This document shows, one piece after another, positions 43,456-51,462 of a stretch of 64,000 bases of DNA. This DNA is from Armatimonadota bacterium. GTDB taxonomy: Bacteria; Armatimonadota; Zipacnadia; JAUWAU01. The stretch is taken from contig JAUWAU010000008.1 of NCBI GenBank assembly GCA_030601885.1, forward strand, positions 124,001-188,000. Reading direction: 5' to 3'. The number at the start of each line of letters is the position of its first letter. Positions within the stretch are counted from its first letter, which is position 1. The notes beneath the pieces are model-generated. The model was given only the letters and a program-made list of their open reading frames with translations, had not been told where the DNA came from and searched no databases. The position numbers were made by a program, and so were the translations under genes.

Positions 43456-44386
43456 CTGCCCCGCTGAGGCCCTGGGCAGATCGGATGCTGCTCAGAACCT
43501 GATAGAGGAGCACGTGCAGTACCTGTGGCGCGAGCTCGACGGCGATGTCCAGCTTAGCGACGCGGCGGCACGCGAGCTTCGGACCTACTATCCCTGGGTA
43601 GTACCGGGCTCTGGACACCGGGCTGCTGTGGTGAGGGAGACAATGGTGAGCCGCCTGCAGTACGCGCTCGAATGGCTCATGAGGCGCGGTCCCGGCCCGA
43701 GGGTGCTGGACGCGGGTTGTGGTCTCGGTACCGAAAGCCTGCTGTTCGGCCAGATCGGCGCAGAGGTAGTGGGCGTGGATCTGTACGAGAAGTACGTCAC
43801 AGCGGCGCAGGAGCGCCTGGTGCGATTCCAGGCACATCTTGGTAGGCGCCTGAGGGTCCGGTTTGCCGCCATGAACTTGTTCGATGTCTCGGCCGATGAA
43901 CCGTTCGACCTCATCTACTGCCGCGAGGCCATCTCGCATATCGAGCCGGTCAGCGATTTCCTGGACTTCTCGTACTCAAGGCTCGCGCCTCGTGGCCAGT
44001 TGGTAGTATCGGACGCAAATGGCACGTGTCTGGCGAACCAGCTTGATCGCATCAGGATAAGAGGCCGGCGCTGTCTTCAAACCGAGGTCGATCCCGCCAG
44101 CGGGAGTGAGGTTCAGGTCGCGCACGAGCGGATTCTGAGCATCCCGCAGCTGAAATGGCAGCTGCGTCGCGCCGGGTTGCGACCCGTCCATGAGGAGCGG
44201 CGAATACACTTGCAGCGCCTTGCGGACTTGCCGGGATTGCCAATCGTGCGCGCCGTCGCACGCGCTCTGGAGCGTGTGCCCGGCCTCTCGCTGCTGGTAT
44301 GCACGCACTACGTGATCGGGGCAGAGCGGCCGTCGGAAACCGAGGCAGTGCACGGGCCGGACTCGGGAGGCAAGAGGTTGTCATGA
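43418..44386 (+). CDS. class I SAM-dependent methyltransferase
   Basis: 322 residues from ATG 43418 (TTG 43415 is possible); both overlap the end of the upstream gene, and a later start near residue 30 cannot be excluded. SAM loop VLDAGCGLGTES, acidic ribose contact in VVGVDLYEK, and motif LIYCREAISHIEPVSDFLDF. The C-terminal 110 residues have an added substrate-binding part. It probably methylates a sugar of the polysaccharide. The stop is TCATGA, giving a 4-base overlap with the next gene. Confidence 0.75.
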   Translation: MSCEAITNSKAHDCPAEALGRSDAAQNLIEEHVQYLWRELDGDVQLSDAAARELRTYYPWVVPGSGHRAAVVRETMVSRLQYALEWLMRRGPGPRVLDAGCGLGTESLLFGQIGAEVVGVDLYEKYVTAAQERLVRFQAHLGRRLRVRFAAMNLFDVSADEPFDLIYCREAISHIEPVSDFLDFSYSRLAPRGQLVVSDANGTCLANQLDRIRIRGRRCLQTEVDPASGSEVQVAHERILSIPQLKWQLRRAGLRPVHEERRIHLQRLADLPGLPIVRAVARALERVPGLSLLVCTHYVIGAERPSETEAVHGPDSGGKRLS

Positions 44387-45492
44387 GGATCGCAATGCTG
44401 GGCGTGAAGGCGGTGCCGTGCATCGGTGGGATTCAGCTCTACGCGGAGGAGGCAGGACGCCGACTGGTGGAACGCGGTCACCAAGTGACCGTTTATTGTC
44501 GGCAACAATACCTCGACGGGGACCTGGCACCCGAATACCGAGGGATTCGACGACGCATCACTGCGGGCTTCCGCGGCAAGCATTTGGACGCGCCGACGCA
44601 TACGCTGACGGCAGCATGCGATGTGCTGCGGCGTGACTACGACATCGCCCACTTCCACGGCGTCGGGCCATCCGCGTTTGCGTCCCTGCTCCGTCTCCGC
44701 CCGAAAACGCGGACGGTCGTCACCATGCACGGCCTGGATTGGCAGCGGGCGAAGTGGGGCTGGTTTGCCACCGCATGTCTCCGAACGGCCGCGAGGTTCG
44801 GCCCGGGTGTCGCAGACCAGATAACGTGCGTGTCCCGCTCCGATGCACGTTTCTTCGAGGCACGACTCGACAGACAAGTTGTGCACACGCCCTGCGCCAT
44901 CACAGAGCAGCCTCTTGCTGCTCCAGACGAAATACGAGCGTACGGACTGGAAGGTGACGACTACATTCTCTTCGTGTCACGCTTGGTGCCGGAAAAGGGA
45001 TGCCACTACCTACTAGAAGCATACCAGCGCCTAAAGCCAGACAGGAAGCTCGTCATAGCAGGGGGGAGCAACTACGCGGATCCGTACGCCGAGTCGCTCA
45101 AGCAGCAGGCAAACGAGAACGTCATCTTTACCGGCTACGTCCGAGGCAAACTCCTCCGAGAATTATACTCGAATGCATACCTCTTCGTGCAGCCTTCCGA
45201 CCTCGAAGGCATGCCCTTTAGCTTGCTGGAGGCCCTGAGCTACGGCCGCTGCGTGCTCGCCAGCGATATCCCTGGCAATCTCGAGGCGATCGGCGGCCAG
45301 GGGTTCACCTTCCAAGCCGGCGATGTCGATGAGTTGTCTGCAAAGTTGCGTTCTCTCCTCGATAGCCCCGACGTGGTGACGGCACAGCGTGACTCCGCCC
45401 TGGAATACGTCCGCCGCGAGCGCACTTGGGACAAGACCGTGGACGCCCTCGAGAGCGTCTACGAACGCGCCCTCAACGGCCGTCGCGGTTGA
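44383..45492 (+). CDS. family 4 glycosyltransferase
   Basis: 369 residues from ATG 44383 (GGGAGG about 12 bp upstream), coupled by ATGA to the methyltransferase. GT-B motifs: CIGGIQLYAEEAGRRL at the acceptor side, VTMHGLDWQRAKWGWF, YILFVSRLVPEKGCHYLLEA, LVIAGGSNYADPY and PSDLEGMPFSLLEALSYG with the E-x7-E donor pair. Last glycosyltransferase of the long + strand run; a 165-bp gap with an inverted repeat separates it from the initiating transferase. Confidence 0.8.
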   Translation: MRIAMLGVKAVPCIGGIQLYAEEAGRRLVERGHQVTVYCRQQYLDGDLAPEYRGIRRRITAGFRGKHLDAPTHTLTAACDVLRRDYDIAHFHGVGPSAFASLLRLRPKTRTVVTMHGLDWQRAKWGWFATACLRTAARFGPGVADQITCVSRSDARFFEARLDRQVVHTPCAITEQPLAAPDEIRAYGLEGDDYILFVSRLVPEKGCHYLLEAYQRLKPDRKLVIAGGSNYADPYAESLKQQANENVIFTGYVRGKLLRELYSNAYLFVQPSDLEGMPFSLLEALSYGRCVLASDIPGNLEAIGGQGFTFQAGDVDELSAKLRSLLDSPDVVTAQRDSALEYVRRERTWDKTVDALESVYERALNGRRG

Positions 45493-45529
45493 CATCCTTC
45501 CGTTTTCGCTCTGGCCCCGGCCCCCGCCC

Positions 45530-45546
45530 TTGTAATAAGTTTACAA
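45530..45546. promoter_or_regulatory. inverted repeat TTGTAA-N5-TTACAA, operator or promoter candidate
   Basis: The perfect 6-bp arms TTGTAA (45530-45535) and TTACAA (45541-45546) lie in the only AT-rich patch of the 165-bp gap before the sugar-phosphate transferase gene, followed by GTATAC at 45550-45555. It could be a repressor or activator site, or overlap a -35 element. The position makes control of the initiating step of polysaccharide synthesis plausible; nothing identifies the regulator. Confidence 0.4.
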
Positions 45547-45657
45547 ATCGTATACCAGTGCCTAGAAGAAGAGTGGTATCGTTTCGCGCAAGTCCGAGGT
45601 ACTGATCTGTGCGGGGCAGAGTGTTCCGGAGCCGGAAGGCGGGAAGGAAGAGGGCGC

Positions 45658-46371
45658 GTGTCTGAGACGGCCCCCAACACCACCGTGGCCATCGCCGACG
45701 TTTCATCCTCAACCACAGCAGAGAGCCAACCCCCCGCCGCGGCCGCGATCGTGAGCGACGGCATCCTCAACGCCGCGACCAAGCGCCTCTTCGACATTGC
45801 CGCGGCGTGCTGCGGCCTCGTTCTCTGTGCGCCACTGTGGGCGATCATCACGGCTGCCATCAAGCTGAACTCCCGCGGCCCGGTGCTGTTCCGACAGCAA
45901 CGTCCCGGCAAAGACAAGCATCCATTCGTCCTCCTCAAGTTTCGCACGATGTGCGACAATGCGGAAGAGAAACTCCCGCAGGTCATGCATCTCAATTCCG
46001 ACAACGGCAACGGCGACCCACTGCTCCGCATTCAGAACGACCCGCGAGTCACGCGCGTCGGGCGATTGCTCCGGATGACGAGCCTGGACGAGACGCCCCA
46101 GCTCATCAACATTCTCAAGGGCGACATGAGCCTCGTGGGCCCCAGACCCATCAGCCGGCAGCTTGACAATGGCGACCCGCGCACGCATCTACGCCTCGCC
46201 GTGCGGCCGGGGCTTACCGGTGTCTGGCAAGTGAGCGGCCGGAAGGAGACGGATTGCGACTACATGCTCGAGAAGGACATGGAGTACCTTCGCAACCGCT
46301 CCTTCTGGTACGATTTGAAGATAATACTTAAGACCGTCCCCGCTGTTTTCCGGGGCAACGGGGCATGGTGA
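45658..46371 (+). CDS. polyprenyl-phosphate sugar-1-phosphate transferase (initiating glycosyltransferase)
   Basis: 237 residues from GTG 45658. Residues 1-35 are a polar leader, followed by the catalytic core of the bacterial sugar transferase family (WbaP/PglC/EpsL type): [20 protein letters not shown] (one membrane re-entrant helix), [25 protein letters not shown], then [21 protein letters not shown], and [15 protein letters not shown]. It lacks the N-terminal multi-helix domain of full WbaP, so it is the short, catalytic form. It transfers a sugar phosphate to undecaprenyl phosphate and starts repeat-unit synthesis. It overlaps the EpsI-like gene by a few bases. Confidence 0.85.
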   Translation: MSETAPNTTVAIADVSSSTTAESQPPAAAAIVSDGILNAATKRLFDIAAACCGLVLCAPLWAIITAAIKLNSRGPVLFRQQRPGKDKHPFVLLKFRTMCDNAEEKLPQVMHLNSDNGNGDPLLRIQNDPRVTRVGRLLRMTSLDETPQLINILKGDMSLVGPRPISRQLDNGDPRTHLRLAVRPGLTGVWQVSGRKETDCDYMLEKDMEYLRNRSFWYDLKIILKTVPAVFRGNGAW

Positions 46372-47039
46372 GCGAGAGCATGCCATCGCGCCCTCCGGGA
46401 CACGTGTGGACGTGGGGAGGTGTATTGGTCCTCCTGGCTGGCGGGGCGATCGGGGCGCAGTGCCTGTCGAGGTCGCAGTCGGCGGCCGACATGCCGCTCG
46501 AGCGCATCGCATTGGCGGCGACAGGCTGGGAGCGAGTCGAGAACGTCGTTGATCGTGACCCGGACAAGGGATGGCCGGAAGCAAAGCAGGTGCGGCAGGC
46601 GTACGAGGATGCGGAAGGGCGCATCGTACGCGTCACTTTGAAGGGAACGTACACCAGGCTTGGTGCGCTTCGGGACTATTCGCTCGGTAGCATTGCCGAC
46701 GGATGGGTTGTTGAAGATTCTGCAGAGGTGTCGCTGGAGGGGGTCCAGTGGGGCAGCGGACCGGTGCATGCGAGGTGCCAGCGTCTCAGCAAAGGCGACG
46801 CCGCCGAGGTCGCACTGAGTTGGTATTGCTCGGTGGACGAGGTGGTGACCGACCTGCGGGAGGCAGCGCTGGCAGGATGGCGAGGCCGGCTATTGGGGAA
46901 AGCGAAGCCGTGGGCGCAGGTGTATGTGGTAGTTGACGTTGAGGGCGAGGCCGTCGCGGAGGCCGAGGCGATTGTGAAGGCTGTTGGCGCTAGCATCGCA
47001 CCACAGCTCAGGGACGTGCTGGTTGACGCAAGCGGGTGA
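46365..47039 (+). CDS. EpsI-like exosortase-associated protein (DUF3485 type)
   Basis: 224 residues; ATG 46365 overlaps the transferase stop. One N-terminal membrane helix (WGGVLVLLAGGAIGAQCL) and a soluble outside domain with AATGWERV and a late VALSWYCS, which resembles the conserved Tyr-Trp-Tyr region of EpsI/DUF3485 proteins. These are usually fused to or encoded next to exosortase (EpsH). Here the exosortase gene lies 2.9 kb downstream. The function of EpsI is not known in detail; a role in exopolysaccharide output or protein sorting is assumed. The similarity is moderate. Confidence 0.65.
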   Translation: MVSESMPSRPPGHVWTWGGVLVLLAGGAIGAQCLSRSQSAADMPLERIALAATGWERVENVVDRDPDKGWPEAKQVRQAYEDAEGRIVRVTLKGTYTRLGALRDYSLGSIADGWVVEDSAEVSLEGVQWGSGPVHARCQRLSKGDAAEVALSWYCSVDEVVTDLREAALAGWRGRLLGKAKPWAQVYVVVDVEGEAVAEAEAIVKAVGASIAPQLRDVLVDASG

Positions 47040-47116
47040 CGACGAGCAGGGCGAGCTCCGGTGGATGTGGGGCCACCGGGGGTGGAGCCAAGCGCTCCAT
47101 ATGAGGTAGAACATCA

Positions 47117-48868
47117 ATGGCAGCGGAAAGCGAGAGCGTAGCAGTGGCAATTCCGAGGGCACGCGAGGCGCCTGCGCGCGCCGTGGATGATCCCATTGCT
47201 AAGCTGAATCAGATCTGCAAAGCCATAGCGCTGGGCGTTGCCATCACGGCTGGTGCCACGGCGCTGTACTTCCACTTCTTCAACGCGCGGTTCAACGGTC
47301 TCGTCGAGCCCAGCGCCATGGATCACGCCCAGGTGGCGATGCGTATCGCTGAGGGCAAGGGTATGACGACGGGCGTGGTGACGCCGTTGGGGTTGCAATT
47401 CGCACCTACCGTGCAGGATCATCCGGACCTGGCGAACTCTCCCCTGTACCCGTATGCCCTCGCCGCGGCGTTCCGGGTGCGCAGCGTCAGCAATGGTACG
47501 GTGGCAGCGTTCAATGGCCTACTCTACCTGCTGACCGTGTGGGCAGTGTACGGGTTGGCCAAGGCGGTGTATGGGAAGCCCATCGCCATCCTAGCTGCCG
47601 TGCTGTACGGCAGCTCGGCACAGGCGATGGAGATCGGACTCCTCGGTCAGCCGGTCGCCTTGGGGGGGCTCTTCCTGACGCTCACGCTCTTGGCGTTGTA
47701 TGTGGTGATGCGTCGAGAATGGGGCTCCACGAATCCGGGGGCTATCGTCTCAGAGGAGCCGGCTGGAGTCGCAGCCGGTGTGAAGTGGCTCGGCATCGTG
47801 GCAGCAGCCCTCCTGTTCGCGCTAACGTACCTGTGTGGGCATGTATCGCTCTTGCTGCTCGTGCCCCTGCTCCTTATGGTCTGGTTCGGGTTGCGCCGAA
47901 GGAAGACGGCTGCTGCTTTTCTCTTTCTCGTCGTCGCCGTCGCTTGCCTCGCACCGTGGTTCTACTACAACTACCAGCGGACCAAGACGCTACTGCCGCC
48001 GCTGCAGACATCGCAGGTGGTCACGAGGACAAAGGCCTACCCTGGCATGAGCGCATTGCGCGAAGTATCCGAGGCCGTGCCAGCCCCTGTGAGTTTCGCG
48101 ATCGGGCACCCGGCGGAGATCGGGCTCAAGTTCGTCAACGGCCTCATCCAGCTCTACCGGAGGCTGCCACGGGGTCTGGGCATCTACCTGTTCCCCTTCT
48201 TCGTCATTGGCGCATTCTGGGCCAAGGGGAGCCGGGAGGCACGAGCGCTCTGGCGAGCCGTGATCGCGATAATAGCCATCCAGATCGCCGCTGCCTGCCT
48301 CTCTGACTTGACGGTCTCGGCGACTCGAGTGTTGGTGCCCGTGGCCACGTGCCTTGCAGCCGGCGCCTTCGTTCAGTTTGTCGGAGCAACGGTTCGGTCC
48401 CGGGCAGCGCGGGGATGGCTGACCGTTTTGCTCATCGCCGCAGCCGTCTTTCCGTACGCAGTGAGCGTCACGCTCGCCGGCAAGGAACTGCCACACCCGT
48501 CGTACCCAAATCTGGCCTGGCTGCGAGACGCTCGATATCCTGCAGGCCATCCCGAACAGGGCCAATTGGTTGTGCCCGAGGACGCTGTCATTGCCACTAA
48601 CGTCCCGAGTGCGGTCGCGTGGTACACGGGCCGTACGGCCCTCTGGCTGCCAGCTCACAAGGGGGGGCTCGAGGCCCTCCAGAGCAATGGTGCTGACATA
48701 GACTACGTGTATCTGTCCCGCGGGCAGGTCGCCTATCCTGAGGAGGCTGAGCCGGACTTCTGGATGCAGATGCTGGCTCGTCCGGACCCCAATCAGATCG
48801 CAAATCTCGGCAGGGCCGCTGTCCTGCCGGGTGGTGAACTCCTCATCGAGCTGAAGAAGGGCTCGTGA
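47117..48868 (+). CDS. GT-C type membrane glycosyltransferase (GT39-like)
   Basis: 583 residues. ATG 47117 follows GAGGT about 9 bp upstream. The first membrane helix is at about 36-56, then the outside loop PSAMDHAQVAMRIAEGKG with the acidic GT-C position, then about nine helices and a C-terminal soluble domain of about 130 residues. HPDLANSPLYPYALAA is the motif of the PMT_2 group. It sits between the EpsI-like and PEP-CTERM genes, so it may glycosylate sorted proteins or finish the polysaccharide on the periplasmic side; no sequence feature decides between these. Confidence 0.7.
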   Translation: MAAESESVAVAIPRAREAPARAVDDPIAKLNQICKAIALGVAITAGATALYFHFFNARFNGLVEPSAMDHAQVAMRIAEGKGMTTGVVTPLGLQFAPTVQDHPDLANSPLYPYALAAAFRVRSVSNGTVAAFNGLLYLLTVWAVYGLAKAVYGKPIAILAAVLYGSSAQAMEIGLLGQPVALGGLFLTLTLLALYVVMRREWGSTNPGAIVSEEPAGVAAGVKWLGIVAAALLFALTYLCGHVSLLLLVPLLLMVWFGLRRRKTAAAFLFLVVAVACLAPWFYYNYQRTKTLLPPLQTSQVVTRTKAYPGMSALREVSEAVPAPVSFAIGHPAEIGLKFVNGLIQLYRRLPRGLGIYLFPFFVIGAFWAKGSREARALWRAVIAIIAIQIAAACLSDLTVSATRVLVPVATCLAAGAFVQFVGATVRSRAARGWLTVLLIAAAVFPYAVSVTLAGKELPHPSYPNLAWLRDARYPAGHPEQGQLVVPEDAVIATNVPSAVAWYTGRTALWLPAHKGGLEALQSNGADIDYVYLSRGQVAYPEEAEPDFWMQMLARPDPNQIANLGRAAVLPGGELLIELKKGS

Positions 48869-48901
48869 GGCAGCTGACCCCCATTTCCGGGGCACAATCT
48901 C

Positions 48902-48965
48902 GGAGGGAGGTGGTGTCGTGTCAACAGAGATGCGCACTCCAAGTAGAAAGGAGGTGAACTCATGA
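48902..48965 (+). promoter_or_regulatory. conserved leader of the PEP-CTERM gene with short ORF (11 codons)
   Basis: GGAGGGAGGTGG (48902-48913) is followed after exactly 16 bases by ATG 48930, opening Met-Arg-Thr-Pro-Ser-Arg-Lys-Glu-Val-Asn-Ser-stop. Its TGA overlaps the ATG of the PEP-CTERM gene as ATGA, and the gene's own ribosome site AAGGAGG (48948-48954) lies inside the short ORF. The leader of the paralogous gene at 51463 has the same GGAGGGAGGTGG, the same 16-base spacing and a short ORF beginning Met-Arg-Thr-Pro. This fits a leader peptide that couples translation, though an antisense explanation cannot be excluded. Confidence 0.5.
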
Positions 48966-49612
48966 GCAGGACTGCAATCGTGACGTTGGTCTGCATGGCT
49001 GTGCTGGCCGCCGTCGTGGCCGCACCCGCACGCGCACAGCTGGTGGAGGAGACCTACCTCCTTACGTACGAGACGACGACCACGGGGGGCGACCCCTGGC
49101 TCATCGGCGTGCTCGTCGAGGAGAAGGTCTTTGATGCACTGGGCGGCGGCTACCTGTACCAGTACTTCGTCATCAACGACCTGACCGATCCGGCTCAGTG
49201 GGGCATGGACGAGATGGGCCTGAACAGCGAGATCTTCGAGTTCGGCTACAGCGAATCGCTGGATGGTGGGCCTATCAACGTATTCGGCACGGGGCCCAAC
49301 GGCAGCTGGAGCGTCGCGGGTGATGGCGGCGGCTCGCCGCAGCCCGTGTGGTCCACAAGTACTGTCAACACGGGCATCGGCGACCCCGACGCCCAAGACA
49401 ACTTCCAGTACATAAGTAACGGGCCGCCCCATAGCATGTACGAGGCCTATGTCATCGCCGCCGGCCCGGACGGGCTGTTCGAGACCGACGACGACATGAC
49501 GGCCACGGGCGAGATCTCGGGCCCCACGCCCGAGCCTTGCACGCTGGCTCTGTTGGGGCTTGGTCTATCTGGCGCTGGCATGATCCGCTTGCTCAAGCGG
49601 AGGCGGGAGTAG
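48962..49612 (+). CDS. PEP-CTERM sorting-domain protein
   Basis: 216 residues. Signal peptide (MSRTAIVTLVCMAVLAAVVAA, cut after AR-AQ region), a roughly 165-residue domain of unknown fold, and a classic PEP-CTERM tail: Pro-Glu-Pro, then CTLALLGLGLSGAGMI, then LLKRRRE. The exosortase encoded next would cut at the tail and hand the protein to the cell surface or the polysaccharide. A near-perfect ribosome site AAGGAGGTGA precedes ATG 48962, suggesting strong expression. Its first 190 residues are paralogous to the protein encoded at 51463, where a different C-terminus follows. The only PEP-CTERM tail I found in the window. Confidence 0.85.
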   Translation: MSRTAIVTLVCMAVLAAVVAAPARAQLVEETYLLTYETTTTGGDPWLIGVLVEEKVFDALGGGYLYQYFVINDLTDPAQWGMDEMGLNSEIFEFGYSESLDGGPINVFGTGPNGSWSVAGDGGGSPQPVWSTSTVNTGIGDPDAQDNFQYISNGPPHSMYEAYVIAAGPDGLFETDDDMTATGEISGPTPEPCTLALLGLGLSGAGMIRLLKRRRE

Positions 49613-49683
49613 AACCAACGCCAGACAAACGACTTGACGCACGTATGTAACTCGGCGAGTGGCCAGCACAGCTCGCCCTCGGA

Positions 49684-49750
49684 CTTGAAGCTTCAAGAGG
49701 GGCAGCGCGGGCGAAGTTGGCATCAAGCCTGTCCGCTCGCGCTGCCTCTC
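49684..49750 (+). terminator. palindrome plus long hairpin after the PEP-CTERM gene
   Basis: CTTGAAGCTTCAAG (49684-49697) is a perfect 14-bp palindrome. Directly after it, 49697-49713 pairs with 49734-49750 (17-base arms, two mismatches) around a 20-base loop. No T-run follows, so it may act as a transcript-end stabiliser or attenuator that keeps the abundant PEP-CTERM message separate from the exosortase message. Confidence 0.45.
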
Positions 49751-49879
49751 AGTCTAACGGCAGGGAAAAGGGACAAGGGTAAAGGGAAAGGAAGGACACG
49801 CATCCCCGACCCATCCTACCGCCCCGCATTGGCGCCCCGCATCACACATCTCTTCCGCGCCGCATACAGCAACACGTTG

Positions 49880-49917
49880 AAGGAGGGACAGAGAGGCGTC
49901 GGACGGAATCGTCCGAC
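49880..49917 (+). promoter_or_regulatory. ribosome site and hairpin just before the exosortase start
   Basis: AAGGAGG (49880-49886) is a strong ribosome-binding sequence but lies about 41 bases before ATG 49928. Between them GTCGGACG (49898-49905) and CGTCCGAC (49910-49917) form a perfect 8-bp hairpin with a GAAT loop. Folding the hairpin brings the site nearer the start codon. Either translation of the exosortase depends on this structure, or the true start is further upstream (TTG 49877 is in frame). Confidence 0.4.
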
Positions 49918-49927
49918 AGTATGGAGT

Positions 49928-50836
49928 ATGAGCATATCCCGGACGGCTGATCTCGTGACCGCGCACGTGACCAACGACAGAGCCAAGCTCGTTTTCCTGG
50001 GCCTATGGGGGGCGCTTCTGGTCGTCGCCTATTGGCACACGTTCGCGTGGTTCGTGGACCGCTGGTTCGCCGTCAAAGACTACTACCATTGTCCCCTAGT
50101 GCCCGCCATCATCGCGTACCTTCTCTGGCGAAAGCGCGACAAGCTTTCGGCGGCAACGCAGCGCCTCTGTCCGGCCGGCCTGCTCCTGTTGGCCTTCGGT
50201 ATCCTGCTGCACCTTGCTGCGACACGCGTCGGCGTTCGATTCGTCTCCGGCGTCTCGCTGCCCATCGTCGCCGCCGGCTTCGTGCTCTCGGTCTTCGGGC
50301 CAGGCATCCTGCGTCTTACGGCCATCGCCTATCCGCTGGCGCTCTTTCTCGTCCCGTATCCGCAGCACATGATGGCCATGGTCGCTATGCCCATGCAGCT
50401 CTGGTCGGCAACTGCGGCGGCGCTGATCGGCAAGGGGATGGGCCTGTCTGTTATCCACAGCGGCATCAACCTGACGATGAACGACTTCACCTTCGTCGTC
50501 GCGCAGGAGTGCAGCGGCATAAACTCCCTGCAGGCGCTCCTGCTCACCGGATTCATAGCCATTCACCTCATGAGCATGACGCTCGGGCGCAAAGCCATTC
50601 TCCTGCTTAGCGTCGTCCCCATTGTCTTTGTCGCCAACAGCGTCCGCGTCGCCTCCGTGCTCGTCACCGCCCAGTTCTTCGGCCCACAGGTCGCCACCGG
50701 CTTCTTCGTCCACGGCTTCTCCGATATCGTCGTGTACCTGGTCGCCTTCATGTGCTTCGTTCTCCTTGGCAGTTGGATCGCTGGGGTGGGCCCAGGGCAT
50801 TCCCCACCAGACCCGACCGAACTGCCGGCCGAGTGA
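49928..50836 (+). CDS. exosortase (EpsH/Xrt family)
   Basis: 302 residues from ATG 49928, an integral membrane protein with about eight helices. All three catalytic positions of the exosortase family are present: Cys195 in QECSGINS, Arg240 in NSVRVAS and His262 in FVHGFSD. HCPLVPAIIAYLLWRKRD near the N-terminus is the usual second-helix motif. It recognises and cleaves PEP-CTERM tails; its one clear substrate in the window is the protein encoded just upstream. In-frame sequence before 49928 (back to 49634) has low-complexity, noncoding-like composition. Exosortase-A-type companions (ligase, decarboxylase, amidotransferase) are in the same window, but I cannot name the Xrt subtype securely. 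Confidence 0.85.
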   Translation: MSISRTADLVTAHVTNDRAKLVFLGLWGALLVVAYWHTFAWFVDRWFAVKDYYHCPLVPAIIAYLLWRKRDKLSAATQRLCPAGLLLLAFGILLHLAATRVGVRFVSGVSLPIVAAGFVLSVFGPGILRLTAIAYPLALFLVPYPQHMMAMVAMPMQLWSATAAALIGKGMGLSVIHSGINLTMNDFTFVVAQECSGINSLQALLLTGFIAIHLMSMTLGRKAILLLSVVPIVFVANSVRVASVLVTAQFFGPQVATGFFVHGFSDIVVYLVAFMCFVLLGSWIAGVGPGHSPPDPTELPAE

Positions 50837-51462
50837 CCGGGCACGCGGAAGCTCGGCAACCCCGTCGGCAGCTACGAGCAGGAGGCAATGCCGCCCGACC
50901 GCGATGCCTGTCACGGCTTCGTTGGCCGCTTCACTCGGCGAGCTATGACGCGATGTTTTTACATTTGGTTTACTGGTCCGTAAGAGGGGTCGGGTATCCT
51001 CTAAGTTTGCGAGTGGGCGCCCCAGTGGTCGGATCGAAGCGCCGCTTCAGCGGCGGGGGTGCTCTTGCGTGTGGAAGAGCGCGTCGGGGAGGGCGTGGGC
51101 GAGGAGAGCACGGGTGCCAGACAGGGCCGGATGACAGTGTCGGGCAGCGCTGCTGCAGCAGCGACGCCCGGCAGAGTTGGCGAGTGCCGTTCCCGGCATC
51201 TCTTGGAGGGAGGGCCATACTCTCGCAGCTAACTTCCGCAGTACCCGCCAGCCGGCCCCGTCTTGGGATCGAGAGGCAAGCTGCGTGAAACCCGTGCGTG
51301 CGCTGCCGGACGAGCAGCCCATCATCGAACTCAGGAGCAGAGACGCCCAGTAAGCTCCTACAATGCGAGCACGTCGGAGGGAGGTGGGGCCGGGGGCACA
51401 GAAATGCGGACGCCGAATGGGTAAGCGGGTAGAAATGCACGCATAAGGGAGGAGCCTAACTC
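50837..51462 (+). other. 626-bp intergenic/leader region of the second exported protein
   Basis: Contains an AT-rich patch (about 50953-50975, TTTTTACATTTGG) with TTTACA and, 17 bases on, TAAGAG as a weak promoter candidate; CGCCGCT-TC-AGCGGCG at 51040-51055; an imperfect 28-bp palindrome at 51142-51169 whose core CGCTGCTGCAGCAGCG is perfect; and the leader block shared with the PEP-CTERM gene (51376 to 51462). Frames here are short and unconvincing apart from the seven-codon leader ORF. Confidence 0.45.
51376..51424 (+). promoter_or_regulatory. conserved leader of the PEP-CTERM paralogue with short ORF (MRTPNG)
   Basis: GGAGGGAGGTGG at 51376-51387, 16 bases, then ATG 51404 opening Met-Arg-Thr-Pro-Asn-Gly-stop (TAA 51422-51424). 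Compared with the leader at 48902, the codons for Arg, Thr and Pro differ only at their third bases (CGC/CGG, ACT/ACG, CCA/CCG). Here the short ORF ends 38 bp before the main ATG, so it is not coupled to it. Confidence 0.45.

Noticed and set aside
47990..49432. A 480-codon - strand open frame
   Set aside because: It is antisense to the GT-C and PEP-CTERM genes, has biased composition, no ribosome site and no recognisable domain.
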